Shown here in pieces: positions 22,722 through 30,136 of a stretch of 34,983 nucleotides of DNA (the stretch's first letter is position 1; each line of letters opens with the position of its first letter). A program made the position numbers and the translations under genes. Below the pieces are notes generated by a model. The model searched no databases. It saw only the letters and a list, made by a program, of their open reading frames with translations, and had not been told where the DNA came from. The DNA lies in contig NZ_AP026672.1 in the NCBI RefSeq assembly GCF_027946175.1, forward strand, positions 1-34,983, given 5' to 3'. Origin of the DNA: Nitratiruptor tergarcus DSM 16512. Its GTDB lineage: Bacteria > Campylobacterota > Campylobacteria > Campylobacterales > Nitratiruptoraceae.

Positions 22722-24210
22722 TCTCGAACCCTCTTTTCCAGAAGAGGTTGATCTTAAATTAGCTATTAAAAACTATGTACTTTTTACTACAATTGATGGA
22801 AAAACTCATATAGCTCTTTCCAAACAACATCTTGCAAGAGCTTTTGATTATCTTGCAAAATTTGACTTTACCTATCCTATTGTTTTTTTAGATGAAGACT
22901 CTTTTGATAGACTCTATAACAAAGCTCTTGAGTTTCGTACAGACAAAGAGCTTAGTAATCTTTCCCAAGAGACTGCTGCTCAAGAAGAGCTCGAAGAGGA
23001 TCTCTCATTAGCTGAGTTTTTACGCACATCAAGCGACTTGCTTACAAGTGAAGAGTCTGCACCTATTATCAAATTTGTCAACGCTCTTTTTTATCAGGCA
23101 ATCAAAAAGCGTGCAAGCGATATCCATATCGAAGTGCACGAACACAAAGGCGTAGTACGCTTCCGTATAGATGGGGTTCTTATTAAACATGCCGAAGTAG
23201 ACAATAAAATCATTAATCTCATAATCAGCCGTATCAAAGTCATATCCAATCTCGATATTAGTGAAAAGCGCATACCGCAAGATGGACGTACACAGGTAAA
23301 AATTGCCGGTAAAACGCTTGATATCCGTGTATCAGTTCTTCCAACATACTATGGTGAGCGTGTTGTTATGCGGATGCTTATGGAGAGTGAAGATATTCCA
23401 CATTTGACAGAATTAGGATTTAAAGAAGATCTCACAAAAGAGCTCGATTCACTCCTTAAAAACTCCCATGGCATTATCCTTGTTACAGGTCCTACAGGAA
23501 GCGGTAAATCTACCACTCTCCACTCATTTTTGCAGCGCATCGCCACGCCAGATAAAAATATCATCACTATAGAAGATCCGGTAGAATACAAAGCAGACAA
23601 TATCAACCAAATCCAGGTCAATGTCAAAGCTGGCCTCACTTTTGCTGCAGGTCTTCGCTCAATTCTTCGCCAAGATCCAGATGTCATCATGGTAGGGGAG
23701 ATCAGGGATAAAGAGACAGCACAAATAGCTACACAAGCTGCACTTACAGGACACTTAGTTTTTTCTACACTCCATACCAATACTGCTACAGCATCTATCA
23801 CAAGACTTCTTGATATGGGTATAGAACACTATCTCATAGCCTCTTCGTTGCTGGGAGTTTTAGCCCAAAGACTTGTAAGAAAACTTTGCCCTCACTGCAA
23901 GGCTGAAGACACTATCGCAGAGGAGTATGCAGAGGAGTTTAGCCTTCCAAAAGAAGCCACCATCTATAAAGCAGTAGGATGCAAAGAGTGTAACTACACT
24001 GGCTACCAAGGACGCCAAGCTATCGGAGAACTTTTCATCATGGATGATGATTTTCGCACTATGCTTAAAGGCGAAGTGAGCGATCATGAAATTAGAGAAA
24101 AGGCGATCCAAAAAGGAATGAAGACTCTCGCTGATCAGCTCAAAGAGATGCTTTTAGCTGGAGAGACATCTATGGATGAAGCCATCCGGGTAGGATTGAA
24201 AGAGAGCTAA
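22690..24210 (+). CDS. gspE: Type II secretion ATPase GspE
   Basis: A 506-aa protein from GTG 22690, overlapping gspD by 32 bp. Walker A GPTGSGKST is at residues 267-275, an Asp box (EDPVEYK) follows, and the Walker B region is QDPDVIMVGEIRD. The His box is LVFSTLHTNTA. A four-Cys zinc site has C400-P-H-C403 and C431-K-E-C434. The RASDIHIE motif of the N2 domain is present. The N-terminal domain is shorter than in well-studied GspE. It powers the pseudopilus through GspF and GspL. Confidence 0.96.
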   Translation: MFDLKPLHNINLEPSFPEEVDLKLAIKNYVLFTTIDGKTHIALSKQHLARAFDYLAKFDFTYPIVFLDEDSFDRLYNKALEFRTDKELSNLSQETAAQEELEEDLSLAEFLRTSSDLLTSEESAPIIKFVNALFYQAIKKRASDIHIEVHEHKGVVRFRIDGVLIKHAEVDNKIINLIISRIKVISNLDISEKRIPQDGRTQVKIAGKTLDIRVSVLPTYYGERVVMRMLMESEDIPHLTELGFKEDLTKELDSLLKNSHGIILVTGPTGSGKSTTLHSFLQRIATPDKNIITIEDPVEYKADNINQIQVNVKAGLTFAAGLRSILRQDPDVIMVGEIRDKETAQIATQAALTGHLVFSTLHTNTATASITRLLDMGIEHYLIASSLLGVLAQRLVRKLCPHCKAEDTIAEEYAEEFSLPKEATIYKAVGCKECNYTGYQGRQAIGELFIMDDDFRTMLKGEVSDHEIREKAIQKGMKTLADQLKEMLLAGETSMDEAIRVGLKES

Positions 24211-24342
24211 ACTCTCCGCCAATCTTTCAATATGCACAATTTAATTATCTGTTTCTTACAATTGCCATTATTTGAAAATTTTGCTTTTCAATACTTAATT
24301 CTATGATTATTTTAAGTTTCATTCTTTTTTGCATATATCTGT

Positions 24343-24348
24343 TATAAT
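24343..24348 (+). promoter_or_regulatory. -10 box of the small RHH gene
   Basis: TATAAT at 24343-24348, 47 bp before ATG 24395. It gives the RHH gene its own promoter after gspE. Confidence 0.5.
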
Positions 24349-24394
24349 TTTGTATGTATTTTTTATTTATTTTATATATACATTAAGGAAGATA

Positions 24395-24571
24395 ATGAAA
24401 AATAAAAAAGTACATAAAACAATCCGTGTAGAAAAAGATCTGTGGGACAAATTTATGAAAATTGCTAAATACAAAGATAGTGATGCCTCTAAAGAGATCC
24501 GAAAATTTATCAAAAAATATTTAGTAGAAAATAGTCAACTCTTTTTAGAGTTAGAGTCTAAAAATAGATAA
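24395..24571 (+). CDS. Small ribbon-helix-helix protein next to the origin
   Basis: A 58-aa protein from ATG 24395 (AAGGAA site 5 bases upstream). An upstream in-frame start would add a hydrophobic stretch encoded by the promoter region and is unlikely. HKTIRVEKDLWDKFMKIAKYKDSDASKEIRKFIKKYL fits the RHH fold in two parts: a basic strand, then two helices. It has no extended basic arm like the ParA partner. Its place beside the iterons suggests a copy-number or origin regulator of the CopG/RepA type. Confidence 0.65.
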   Translation: MKNKKVHKTIRVEKDLWDKFMKIAKYKDSDASKEIRKFIKKYLVENSQLFLELESKNR

Positions 24572-24711
24572 CATCATAAAAACACAATAATTCAAAAAAT
24601 TGCTTTCAACACCATTGTCTAATTAATTTAAAAAAATGAAAACTTGCCATATTGTGAGGCAAAAAATATTTATTGCATACACACTCTCACAATATGACAA
24701 ATCCTGTTCAA

Positions 24712-25198
24712 CTCCCCCAATATGAGAATTTTACATTGTTCTAGATACTATAAAATAGGAGTTTTGATCTTTTTTAAGAAAAAAGTTGAACAAATGAATT
24801 TATAAAAACTTGTCATATTGTGAGGAACATTTTTGAAATAAAGGTGTTTGCCTCACAATATGACAAGTTTTTCAAAAAAATCACCCTTAACAAATGGTAT
24901 TTGCTTTAAAAAACTTTACTCTTATTTTAATCAAAATAAAATATTTTTCAAAAATAGAGAAAAATCTCTCTAAATTCATCCTCACAATATGACAAAAACA
25001 TCAAATTTTTAGCAAAATACTACAAAATAGTAAAAAAAAAATTTAAGCAAATTTCGGTTTTCTGAATCCTCACAATATGACAAGTTCCCTCACAATATGA
25101 CAAGTTTTACTCCCCCAATATGAGATTTTTCCCCCCCAATATGAGAATTTTACACTATTCTAGATACCATAAAATGGGAATTTCGATCTCTTTCAAAT
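24712..25198 (+). repeat. Direct repeat of about 65 bp within the origin
   Basis: The 65 bp from 24712 (type 2 iteron, then GAATTTTACA, TTCTAGATAC and ATAAAAT) recur with about nine changes from 25131. Both copies end in a GATCT-containing stretch. The spacing of about 419 bp encloses most type 1 iterons, so the two copies frame the array. Confidence 0.75.
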
Positions 25199-25228
25199 AT
25201 TCAAGTATAAGAGTATATAAATAAAGTA

Positions 25229-25264
25229 CTAATAGTCTTGATATATATATTTCAAGACTATTAG
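25229..25264. repeat. 13-bp perfect inverted repeat with TA-rich loop in the origin
   Basis: CTAATAGTCTTGA (25229-25241) pairs perfectly with TCAAGACTATTAG (25252-25264) around a 10-base loop of alternating T and A. No T-run follows, so it is not an obvious terminator. A cruciform or protein-binding site at the origin is likely. Confidence 0.75.
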
Positions 25265-25601
25265 AGAAAGCCCTTAATTTTTTAAAAAAAAAAATATTTT
25301 ATAAAATTTATAAAATTTTAAGTAAGTATTTGGAAATTTTTTAGCTTTTCATATTACCATTTACTAATACTTTAAAATCACTCTAAAATCAATTCTAAAA
25401 GATTTTTTCTTCTAAACGATTCATTTATCAAATTTTTACAAAAAATCGATTTATGGCAAAGATAGATAGGTTTATGGACTATATCTATTCATTATCAATA
25501 TTATTTGAAAGAGAAAATAATTTTTGTCATGTTGTGAAGATAAAAAAATCTTTCTCTCACAATATGACAAGTTTTTTAATAAAAAATATCAAAATTTACT
25601 C

Positions 25602-26576
25602 TTAATCAAAAAGAGATGTTTTTGGTTGATAATTATTAAAATCCTTATACTTACCTGTAATCTCATCATAGTATTTTTCTATATTCAAGATGTTATATTT
25701 GTACATCATCATCCCTCTATAAAGAATATCAAGTCCATCAAATTCATCTTCTAATATAGATTTTTTTAAACTTTCTCTATATTTTTGTATATTTTTGATA
25801 TCAATTGCCTCTTTCTGATGCTCTAAATACCACTCTATAAGCTCATCAATTCTTTTATAAGGAATACGAAGTTTTGGATATCGAGTCGGTATTTTCCAAA
25901 AAAATACGAAAAACTTTTTCTTCTTATCGTAAAAACAACTAATATCTTCTCCAGTAATCTTCTTTATCTCTTTAAGTCCTCTTCGAATCCCTCTTAGCAA
26001 TCCAGATGGTGTTTTGTATTCTGAACCAAATTTTTTATTAAGCTCATCAAGATCTTTTTTAATGATTGCTAGATTTTTATCATCATTTTTGATACGATGG
26101 TAACGTTTATACATCTCGTATATTTTTAGTCCATATTTTGTTTTGAACTTGCTACATATATCAAGATCAAGTTCAGTATATCCAACTTTTTGCTTCAAAA
26201 CCTCAATCATCATATCAGATATTTCAAATTCTATAAAATTCTCTTTTTCTACCCAGCGTACCGCCTCTTTTAAAAAACTTACTGATGCCCATTTTGCTTT
26301 TTTGCCTTTATAGGTAAAATCTTTGACAGCTACAGGATGACGTAGAATTCCTATTGCTTCATATATTCTCTCAACATTGCCATCAGAGCGCAAACCCAAA
26401 AGCTGTTTTAGTTCAGATAAAGACATAACAAATTTATTCCCTTCTCGCTCATATTTGTAATACAGAGCATTGAGAAGTTTATCCGGAAGAACCTGTTTTG
26501 AAGATTTTGGGATATAGCCATCGGTGAGACTGTTATGTTTTTTGATAGCAGGTAACTTTATCTTTTCGATAGCCAT
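25602..26576 (-). CDS. Rep_3-family plasmid replication initiator 2
   Basis: A 324-aa protein with the same layout as rep1: NALYYKYEREGNKFVMSLSE and LKQLLGLRSDGN in the first winged helix, CSKFKTKYGLKIYEMYKRYH in the second. It lies directly beside the iterons, but they are downstream of its stop rather than upstream of its promoter. An AAGGGG site precedes ATG 26576. It is divergent from the gspI-like gene with a 38-bp gap. This is the likelier functional initiator of the origin, since it is adjacent. Confidence 0.88.
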   Translation of the reverse strand: MAIEKIKLPAIKKHNSLTDGYIPKSSKQVLPDKLLNALYYKYEREGNKFVMSLSELKQLLGLRSDGNVERIYEAIGILRHPVAVKDFTYKGKKAKWASVSFLKEAVRWVEKENFIEFEISDMMIEVLKQKVGYTELDLDICSKFKTKYGLKIYEMYKRYHRIKNDDKNLAIIKKDLDELNKKFGSEYKTPSGLLRGIRRGLKEIKKITGEDISCFYDKKKKFFVFFWKIPTRYPKLRIPYKRIDELIEWYLEHQKEAIDIKNIQKYRESLKKSILEDEFDGLDILYRGMMMYKYNILNIEKYYDEITGKYKDFNNYQPKTSLFD

Positions 26577-26592
26577 TATAACCCCTTTTTGC

Positions 26593-26598
26593 TATAAT
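26593..26598 (+). promoter_or_regulatory. -10 box of gspI-gspJ
   Basis: GC followed by TATAAT at 26593-26598, within the 38-bp gap to rep2. The leader is about 10 bases, with AGGA just before ATG 26615. Control of gspIJ and rep2 is therefore physically linked. Confidence 0.5.
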
Positions 26599-26614
26599 CT
26601 TACCAAAAATAGGA

Positions 26615-27058
26615 ATGATGAAAAAAGCATTTACTATCATTGAAGTAATGATTGCTGTGATGATTTTAGCTCTTGTTGGAACTGCTCTTTTAAAAAATGC
26701 AGGAGCAGGATTAGATTTCATGCAAAAAATATCAAAAAAAGAGCAAGTGATTGATAGTATAAGTGTGGTAGTTGCTCACAGAAATCCAGATTTCAATCAC
26801 CTCAAAAAATCTCTTTATGATTTTGTTGAGCAAGAATTTTTGATAGATGATATTGAACTACTCAAAATTTTAAAAGGAAAAAAATTTCTTTATCAAGAAA
26901 GCGAAGCAAAAATCTCTCTTCCAACTTTAGAAGGTTTTTCTCAACAATTTGTGGAAGAAGAGGAGAAAAATCAAGCAAATCTTTTGAATTTTACTTTTAC
27001 GAAAATCTCTATCCAAGGTAATGGTGGAGATCATCTTTTTGTAGTGGATGCGATGTGA
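26615..27058 (+). CDS. Minor pseudopilin GspI-like
   Basis: A 147-aa protein. The prepilin peptide MMKKA precedes FTIIEVMIAVMILALVGTALL, with Glu at +5 and Ala before the cut. The pattern E-VMIA-MIL-L resembles GspI. The Cys pair sometimes seen is absent. It overlaps the next pseudopilin gene by 4 bp, as gspI and gspJ usually do. It should help form the pseudopilus tip. Confidence 0.72.
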   Translation: MMKKAFTIIEVMIAVMILALVGTALLKNAGAGLDFMQKISKKEQVIDSISVVVAHRNPDFNHLKKSLYDFVEQEFLIDDIELLKILKGKKFLYQESEAKISLPTLEGFSQQFVEEEEKNQANLLNFTFTKISIQGNGGDHLFVVDAM

Positions 27059-27609
27059 AAAGAGCGTTTACTCTCATAGAACTTATGGTAGCTATTGCTT
27101 TAACAGTTATTGTCGTATTTTTTCTCTATAAAGCATTGGAGACGCAAAAAAAGTCAAATGCTATTTTAACAAAAAAATCGATAGTGATAAATAAAGAAGG
27201 TTACCTTTTTAAACTCCTCTATACTGATATCTACGAATCAAATGAAGCCCACATAGAAAAAATATTTAATAAAAATTACAATATTGTCTATCTCGCTACA
27301 AAAAATTCTTTACATCATATCCCTTTTGCTTATGTAGCTTATTATGTTCATCCAAAAGAAAAAACACTTGTACGTTTAGAATCTGCTTATCCTTTTAAAC
27401 TTCCTGTAAATCTTGAAAAAATACAATATATCTTTGCAGACATATTGGTGAAAGATATAAAAAAATTTCGCATTTTTCCTTCCTTACAAGGAAAAAAGAG
27501 AGAGTATCTCCCAGGAGAAGCAATTGCAAAAGAGAAAAAAAAGGGGGAAAAATATCTCCTTTTTCTCTCTTATAATCAAAAAAATCGTGTTTTTGAAATT
27601 TTTAAATAA
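27055..27609 (+). CDS. Minor pseudopilin GspJ-like
   Basis: A 184-aa protein from GTG 27055. MKRA precedes FTLIELMVAIALTVIVVFFLY, with Glu at +5. The ELMVAIA pattern and size fit GspJ. A Lys-rich loop (about 158-167) lies near the C-terminus. It probably binds GspI and GspK at the tip. This pair is separated from the other gsp genes by the origin and rep2. Confidence 0.72.
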   Translation: MKRAFTLIELMVAIALTVIVVFFLYKALETQKKSNAILTKKSIVINKEGYLFKLLYTDIYESNEAHIEKIFNKNYNIVYLATKNSLHHIPFAYVAYYVHPKEKTLVRLESAYPFKLPVNLEKIQYIFADILVKDIKKFRIFPSLQGKKREYLPGEAIAKEKKKGEKYLLFLSYNQKNRVFEIFK

Positions 27610-27628
27610 AATCGATAATTAAAATTAA

Positions 27629-27657
27629 TAGACAACTAACCTTTTTTTATGTATAAT
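27629..27657 (+). promoter_or_regulatory. Promoter of the Ser/Glu-repeat lipoprotein
   Basis: TAGACA (27629-27634), a 17-bp spacer and TATAAT (27652-27657). This is one of the few promoters here with a recognisable -35. The start codon lies 43 bp on, after an AAGGAA site. Confidence 0.6.
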
Positions 27658-27699
27658 TTTTAGAAATTGCATAAAATCCCCTATAAAAGGAATAAAGTT

Positions 27700-30039
27700 A
27701 TGAACAAATCCGGTATGATAAGTGTAATAACCGCATCTTTATTAACTGCAACTGCTGTATTTACAGGTTGTGGCGGTGGAGGATCTTCTACAGCTTCAGC
27801 TAGTTCATCTAGTAGCTCTGTTTCGAGTTCATCTAGTAGTGCTCTAGCTGTAAAAACTGTCAAAGTATCTGATGGTTGGGTATTGGGAGCTAATGTAACA
27901 TGTGGAAGTTTGCAAGCTGCTGCTACAAACAATCCTGGAGAATATCAATTTCCTGCAGGTCAAACTTGTACTGAAAATATGAAAGCACAAAATGGTATTA
28001 TTGATGTTAATGGAAACGGTGTTATAGATAACGGTGAACCTTATGCTCCTCCAATGGCTGCACCTGCAAACTATAATAATATTAACCCGTTTGCTACATT
28101 GATAGCAGCAGGTGCTACAGCAGCAGAAGTTGTTACATTTTTGGGCCTTCCTGCAAATACAGATCTTGATGTAGCTCTTCCAGAAGTTCAAGATGCTGCA
28201 CTTCAAAGAGCGGCGGTTTTGGTATCTGCTCTTCTATCATATCTTGAAAATAAAACAAGTGCGAATGCAAGAGCTTGTTTACCAGGGCAGCCTTGTAGCG
28301 CAGAAGGAAGCTCAAGTAGTGAAGCGAGTGGTGAAAATATAAATAGTCTACAAGATTTGATAGCAGCAATAAAAAATGGTAAAACATTTGACGAGATATT
28401 ACCTAGTGAACTAAGAGAACTTCAAAATAAACTTGAAAGTGCTACTGGAAATTTCGATGCAGTTGGTGCGCCATATATAGCCACATATGCAGGTACTTAT
28501 GGAGCTTCTTCAAGCGAAGCATCTTCAAGCAGTGAAGAAGCAAGCAGCAGTGAAGAAGTAAGCAGTTCTGAAGAAGTAAGCAGCAGTGAAGAAGTAAGCA
28601 GCAGTGCATGTTTGCCAGGGCAACCTTGTGGTACTTCTTCAAGCGAAGCATCTTCAAGCAGTGAAGAAGCAAGCAGCAGTGAAGAAGTAAGCAGTTCTGA
28701 AGAAGTAAGCAGCAGTGAAGAAGTAAGCAGCAGTGCATGTTTGCCAGGGCAACCTTGTGGTACTTCTTCAAGCGAAGCATCTTCAAGCAGTGAAGAAGCA
28801 AGCAGCAGTGAAGAAGTAAGCAGTTCTGAAGAAGCAAGTAGCTCTGAAGAAGCAAGTAGCTCTGAAGAAGCAAGTAGCTCTGAAGAAGCAAGTAGCTCTG
28901 AAGAAGCAAGCAGTAGCGAATGTTTGCCAGGGAAACCTTGTGGTACTTCTTCAAGCGAAGCATCTTCAAGCAATGAAGAAGTTAGCAGTTCTGAAGCAAG
29001 TTCTGCAGGCACAGGAGACTTTCCAAGTATAGGCGGTGGTGAATCTTCTTCAAGTCAAGAAAGCAGTTCTGAAGAAGTAAGCAGTTCTGAAGCAAGTTCT
29101 ACAGGCACAGGAGACTTTCCAAGTATAGGCGGTGGTGAATTTTCTTCAAGTCAAGAAAGCAGTTCTGAAGAAGTAAGCAGTTCTGAAGCAAGTTCTACAG
29201 GCACAGGAGACTTTCCAAGTATAGGCGGTGGTGAATCTTCTTCAGGTCAAGAAAGCAGTAGTACCTATTATAGTAGTGGTGGATATTATAACAGTTCTGA
29301 AGAAGTAAGTAGTTCTGAAGAAGTAAGTAGTTCTGAAGAAGTAAGTAGTTCTGAAGAAGTAAGTAGTTCTGAAGAAGTAAGTAGTTCTGAAGAAGTAAGT
29401 AGTTCTGAAGAAGTAAGTAGTTCTGAAGAAGTAAGTAGTTCTGAAGAAGTAAGTAGTTCTGAAGAAGTAAGTAGCTCTGAAGAAGTAAGTAGCTCTGAAG
29501 AAGTAAGTAGCTCTGAAGAAGTAAGTAGCTCTGAAGAAGTAAGTAGCTCTGAAGAAGTAAGTAGCTCTGAAGAAGTAAGTAGCTCTGAAGAAGTAAGTAG
29601 TTCTGAAGAAGTAAGTAGTTCTGAAGAAGAATGTGCGCCTGGAGAGGAATGTGGTGCTTCTTCAAGCGAAGAAGTAAGTAGTTCTGAAGAAGTAAGTAGC
29701 TCTGAAGAAGTAAGCAGTTCTGAAGAAGTAAGCAGTTCTGAAGAAGTAAGCAGTTCTGAAGAAGTAAGCAGTTCTGAAGAAGCAAGCAGTAGTGAAATGG
29801 GAGGACTACCTCATACTGGAGCAAGCAGTTCTGAAGAAGTAAGCAGTTCTGAAGAAGCAAGCAGTTCTGAAGAAGCAAGCAGTTCTGAAGAAGCAAGCAG
29901 TAGTGAAATGGGAGGACTACCTCATACTGGAGCAAGCAGTTCTGAAGAAGCAAGCAGTTCTGAAGAAGCAAGCAGCAGCTCTGAATCTTCAAGTGAAACG
30001 TCTTCTACAGGCGAAAATTCAGCTCTTCCACACCTTTAA
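27700..30039 (+). CDS. Ser/Glu-repeat lipoprotein with ALPHL tail
   Basis: A 779-aa protein from ATG 27700. Its lipoprotein signal ends VFTGC-GGGGSS, so Cys24 is probably lipidated. Residues about 50-250 form a folded domain with a calcium-loop-like DVNGNGVIDNGE. The remainder is almost all SSSEEV/SSSEEA repeats. These are broken by Cys-pair inserts (CLPGQPC, CLPGKPC, CAPGEEC) and by internal copies of the tail motif (DFPSIGGG three times, GGLPHTG twice). The C-terminus is NSALPHL. The long acidic Ser-rich region should be extended and could carry glycans or bind cations. Lipidation plus a type II system suggests display on the outer surface, as known for pullulanase-like lipoproteins (inference). 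Confidence 0.75.
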   Translation: MNKSGMISVITASLLTATAVFTGCGGGGSSTASASSSSSSVSSSSSSALAVKTVKVSDGWVLGANVTCGSLQAAATNNPGEYQFPAGQTCTENMKAQNGIIDVNGNGVIDNGEPYAPPMAAPANYNNINPFATLIAAGATAAEVVTFLGLPANTDLDVALPEVQDAALQRAAVLVSALLSYLENKTSANARACLPGQPCSAEGSSSSEASGENINSLQDLIAAIKNGKTFDEILPSELRELQNKLESATGNFDAVGAPYIATYAGTYGASSSEASSSSEEASSSEEVSSSEEVSSSEEVSSSACLPGQPCGTSSSEASSSSEEASSSEEVSSSEEVSSSEEVSSSACLPGQPCGTSSSEASSSSEEASSSEEVSSSEEASSSEEASSSEEASSSEEASSSEEASSSECLPGKPCGTSSSEASSSNEEVSSSEASSAGTGDFPSIGGGESSSSQESSSEEVSSSEASSTGTGDFPSIGGGEFSSSQESSSEEVSSSEASSTGTGDFPSIGGGESSSGQESSSTYYSSGGYYNSSEEVSSSEEVSSSEEVSSSEEVSSSEEVSSSEEVSSSEEVSSSEEVSSSEEVSSSEEVSSSEEVSSSEEVSSSEEVSSSEEVSSSEEVSSSEEVSSSEEVSSSEEVSSSEEECAPGEECGASSSEEVSSSEEVSSSEEVSSSEEVSSSEEVSSSEEVSSSEEASSSEMGGLPHTGASSSEEVSSSEEASSSEEASSSEEASSSEMGGLPHTGASSSEEASSSEEASSSSESSSETSSTGENSALPHL
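28513..29988 (+). repeat. 18-bp SSSEEV/A-coding repeats with larger superimposed repeats
   Basis: The basic unit is 18 bp encoding Ser3-Glu2-Val/Ala. The longest block (29293-29631) has about 19 units. Runs with AGTAGTTCT give way to runs with AGTAGCTCT and back, a sign of local unit duplication. Larger units of about 126 bp (ending CLPGQPC) and 90 bp (ending DFPSIGGG) are superimposed. All stay in frame. Confidence 0.93.
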
Positions 30040-30063
30040 TTTTTCTTTTCTTCAATTCTCCGA

Positions 30064-30083
30064 TGGAAGGCTCATGCCTTCCA
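30064..30083 (+). terminator. Hairpin after the Ser/Glu lipoprotein gene
   Basis: A perfect 8-bp stem, TGGAAGGC and GCCTTCCA, around TCAT. The T-run after it is weak, so termination may be partial and cassette A could also be read from upstream. Confidence 0.5.
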
Positions 30084-30136
30084 AATGTATACTTTAATAA
30101 ATTTTTAAGTTAAATCGCATCAGTGAAGGATATAAT

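Larger units (their letters stand above)
24643..25571. repeat. Iteron array and probable replication origin
   Basis: This 1030-bp stretch without genes (24572-25601) holds two repeat families. Type 1, CTCACAATATGACAAG, is perfect at 24852-24867, 25069-25084, 25089-25104 and 25556-25571. It is perfect but inverted at 24809-24824. It is near-perfect at 24686-24700 and 24981-24995, near-perfect inverted at 24643-24658, and degenerate inverted near 25523-25538. Type 2, with core CCCCCAATATGAGA, is at 24714-24727, 25112-25125 and 25133-25146. Both share CAATATGA. Very AT-rich DNA (about 25270-25330) could be the unwinding element. This is a Rep_3-type origin. Confidence 0.88.

Noticed and set aside
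24195-24231. Inverted repeat ATTGAAAGA...TCTTTCAAT spanning the gspE stop as a terminator.
   Set aside because: The inner part pairs only partly and no T-run follows, so termination is not supported.
24643-25571. CRISPR array in the repeat-rich region near the origin.
   Set aside because: Repeats are 14-16 bp, irregularly spaced, on both strands and of two types, with no cas genes. They fit iterons.
25524-25754. A 76-codon plus-strand frame overlapping an iteron and the end of rep2.
   Set aside because: Antisense to rep2 and built partly from iteron sequence, with no ribosome site.
14542-27609. Type IV pilus or competence system instead of type II secretion.
   Set aside because: GspC with PDZ, the K-L-M-N gene order and a GspG calcium-loop signature are specific to type II; no PilT, PilM-Q set or ComEC is present.
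29806-29931. LPHTG in the Ser/Glu lipoprotein matches the sortase LPxTG pattern.
   Set aside because: It is internal, occurs twice inside repeats, lacks the following membrane helix and basic tail, and the cell is Gram-negative by its secretin and lipoproteins. It is better read as an internal form of the tail motif.
28442-29992. Long minus-strand open frames opposite the Ser/Glu repeats (Leu-rich).
   Set aside because: Low-complexity mirror translations of the 18-bp repeat, with no start signals or recognisable domains.
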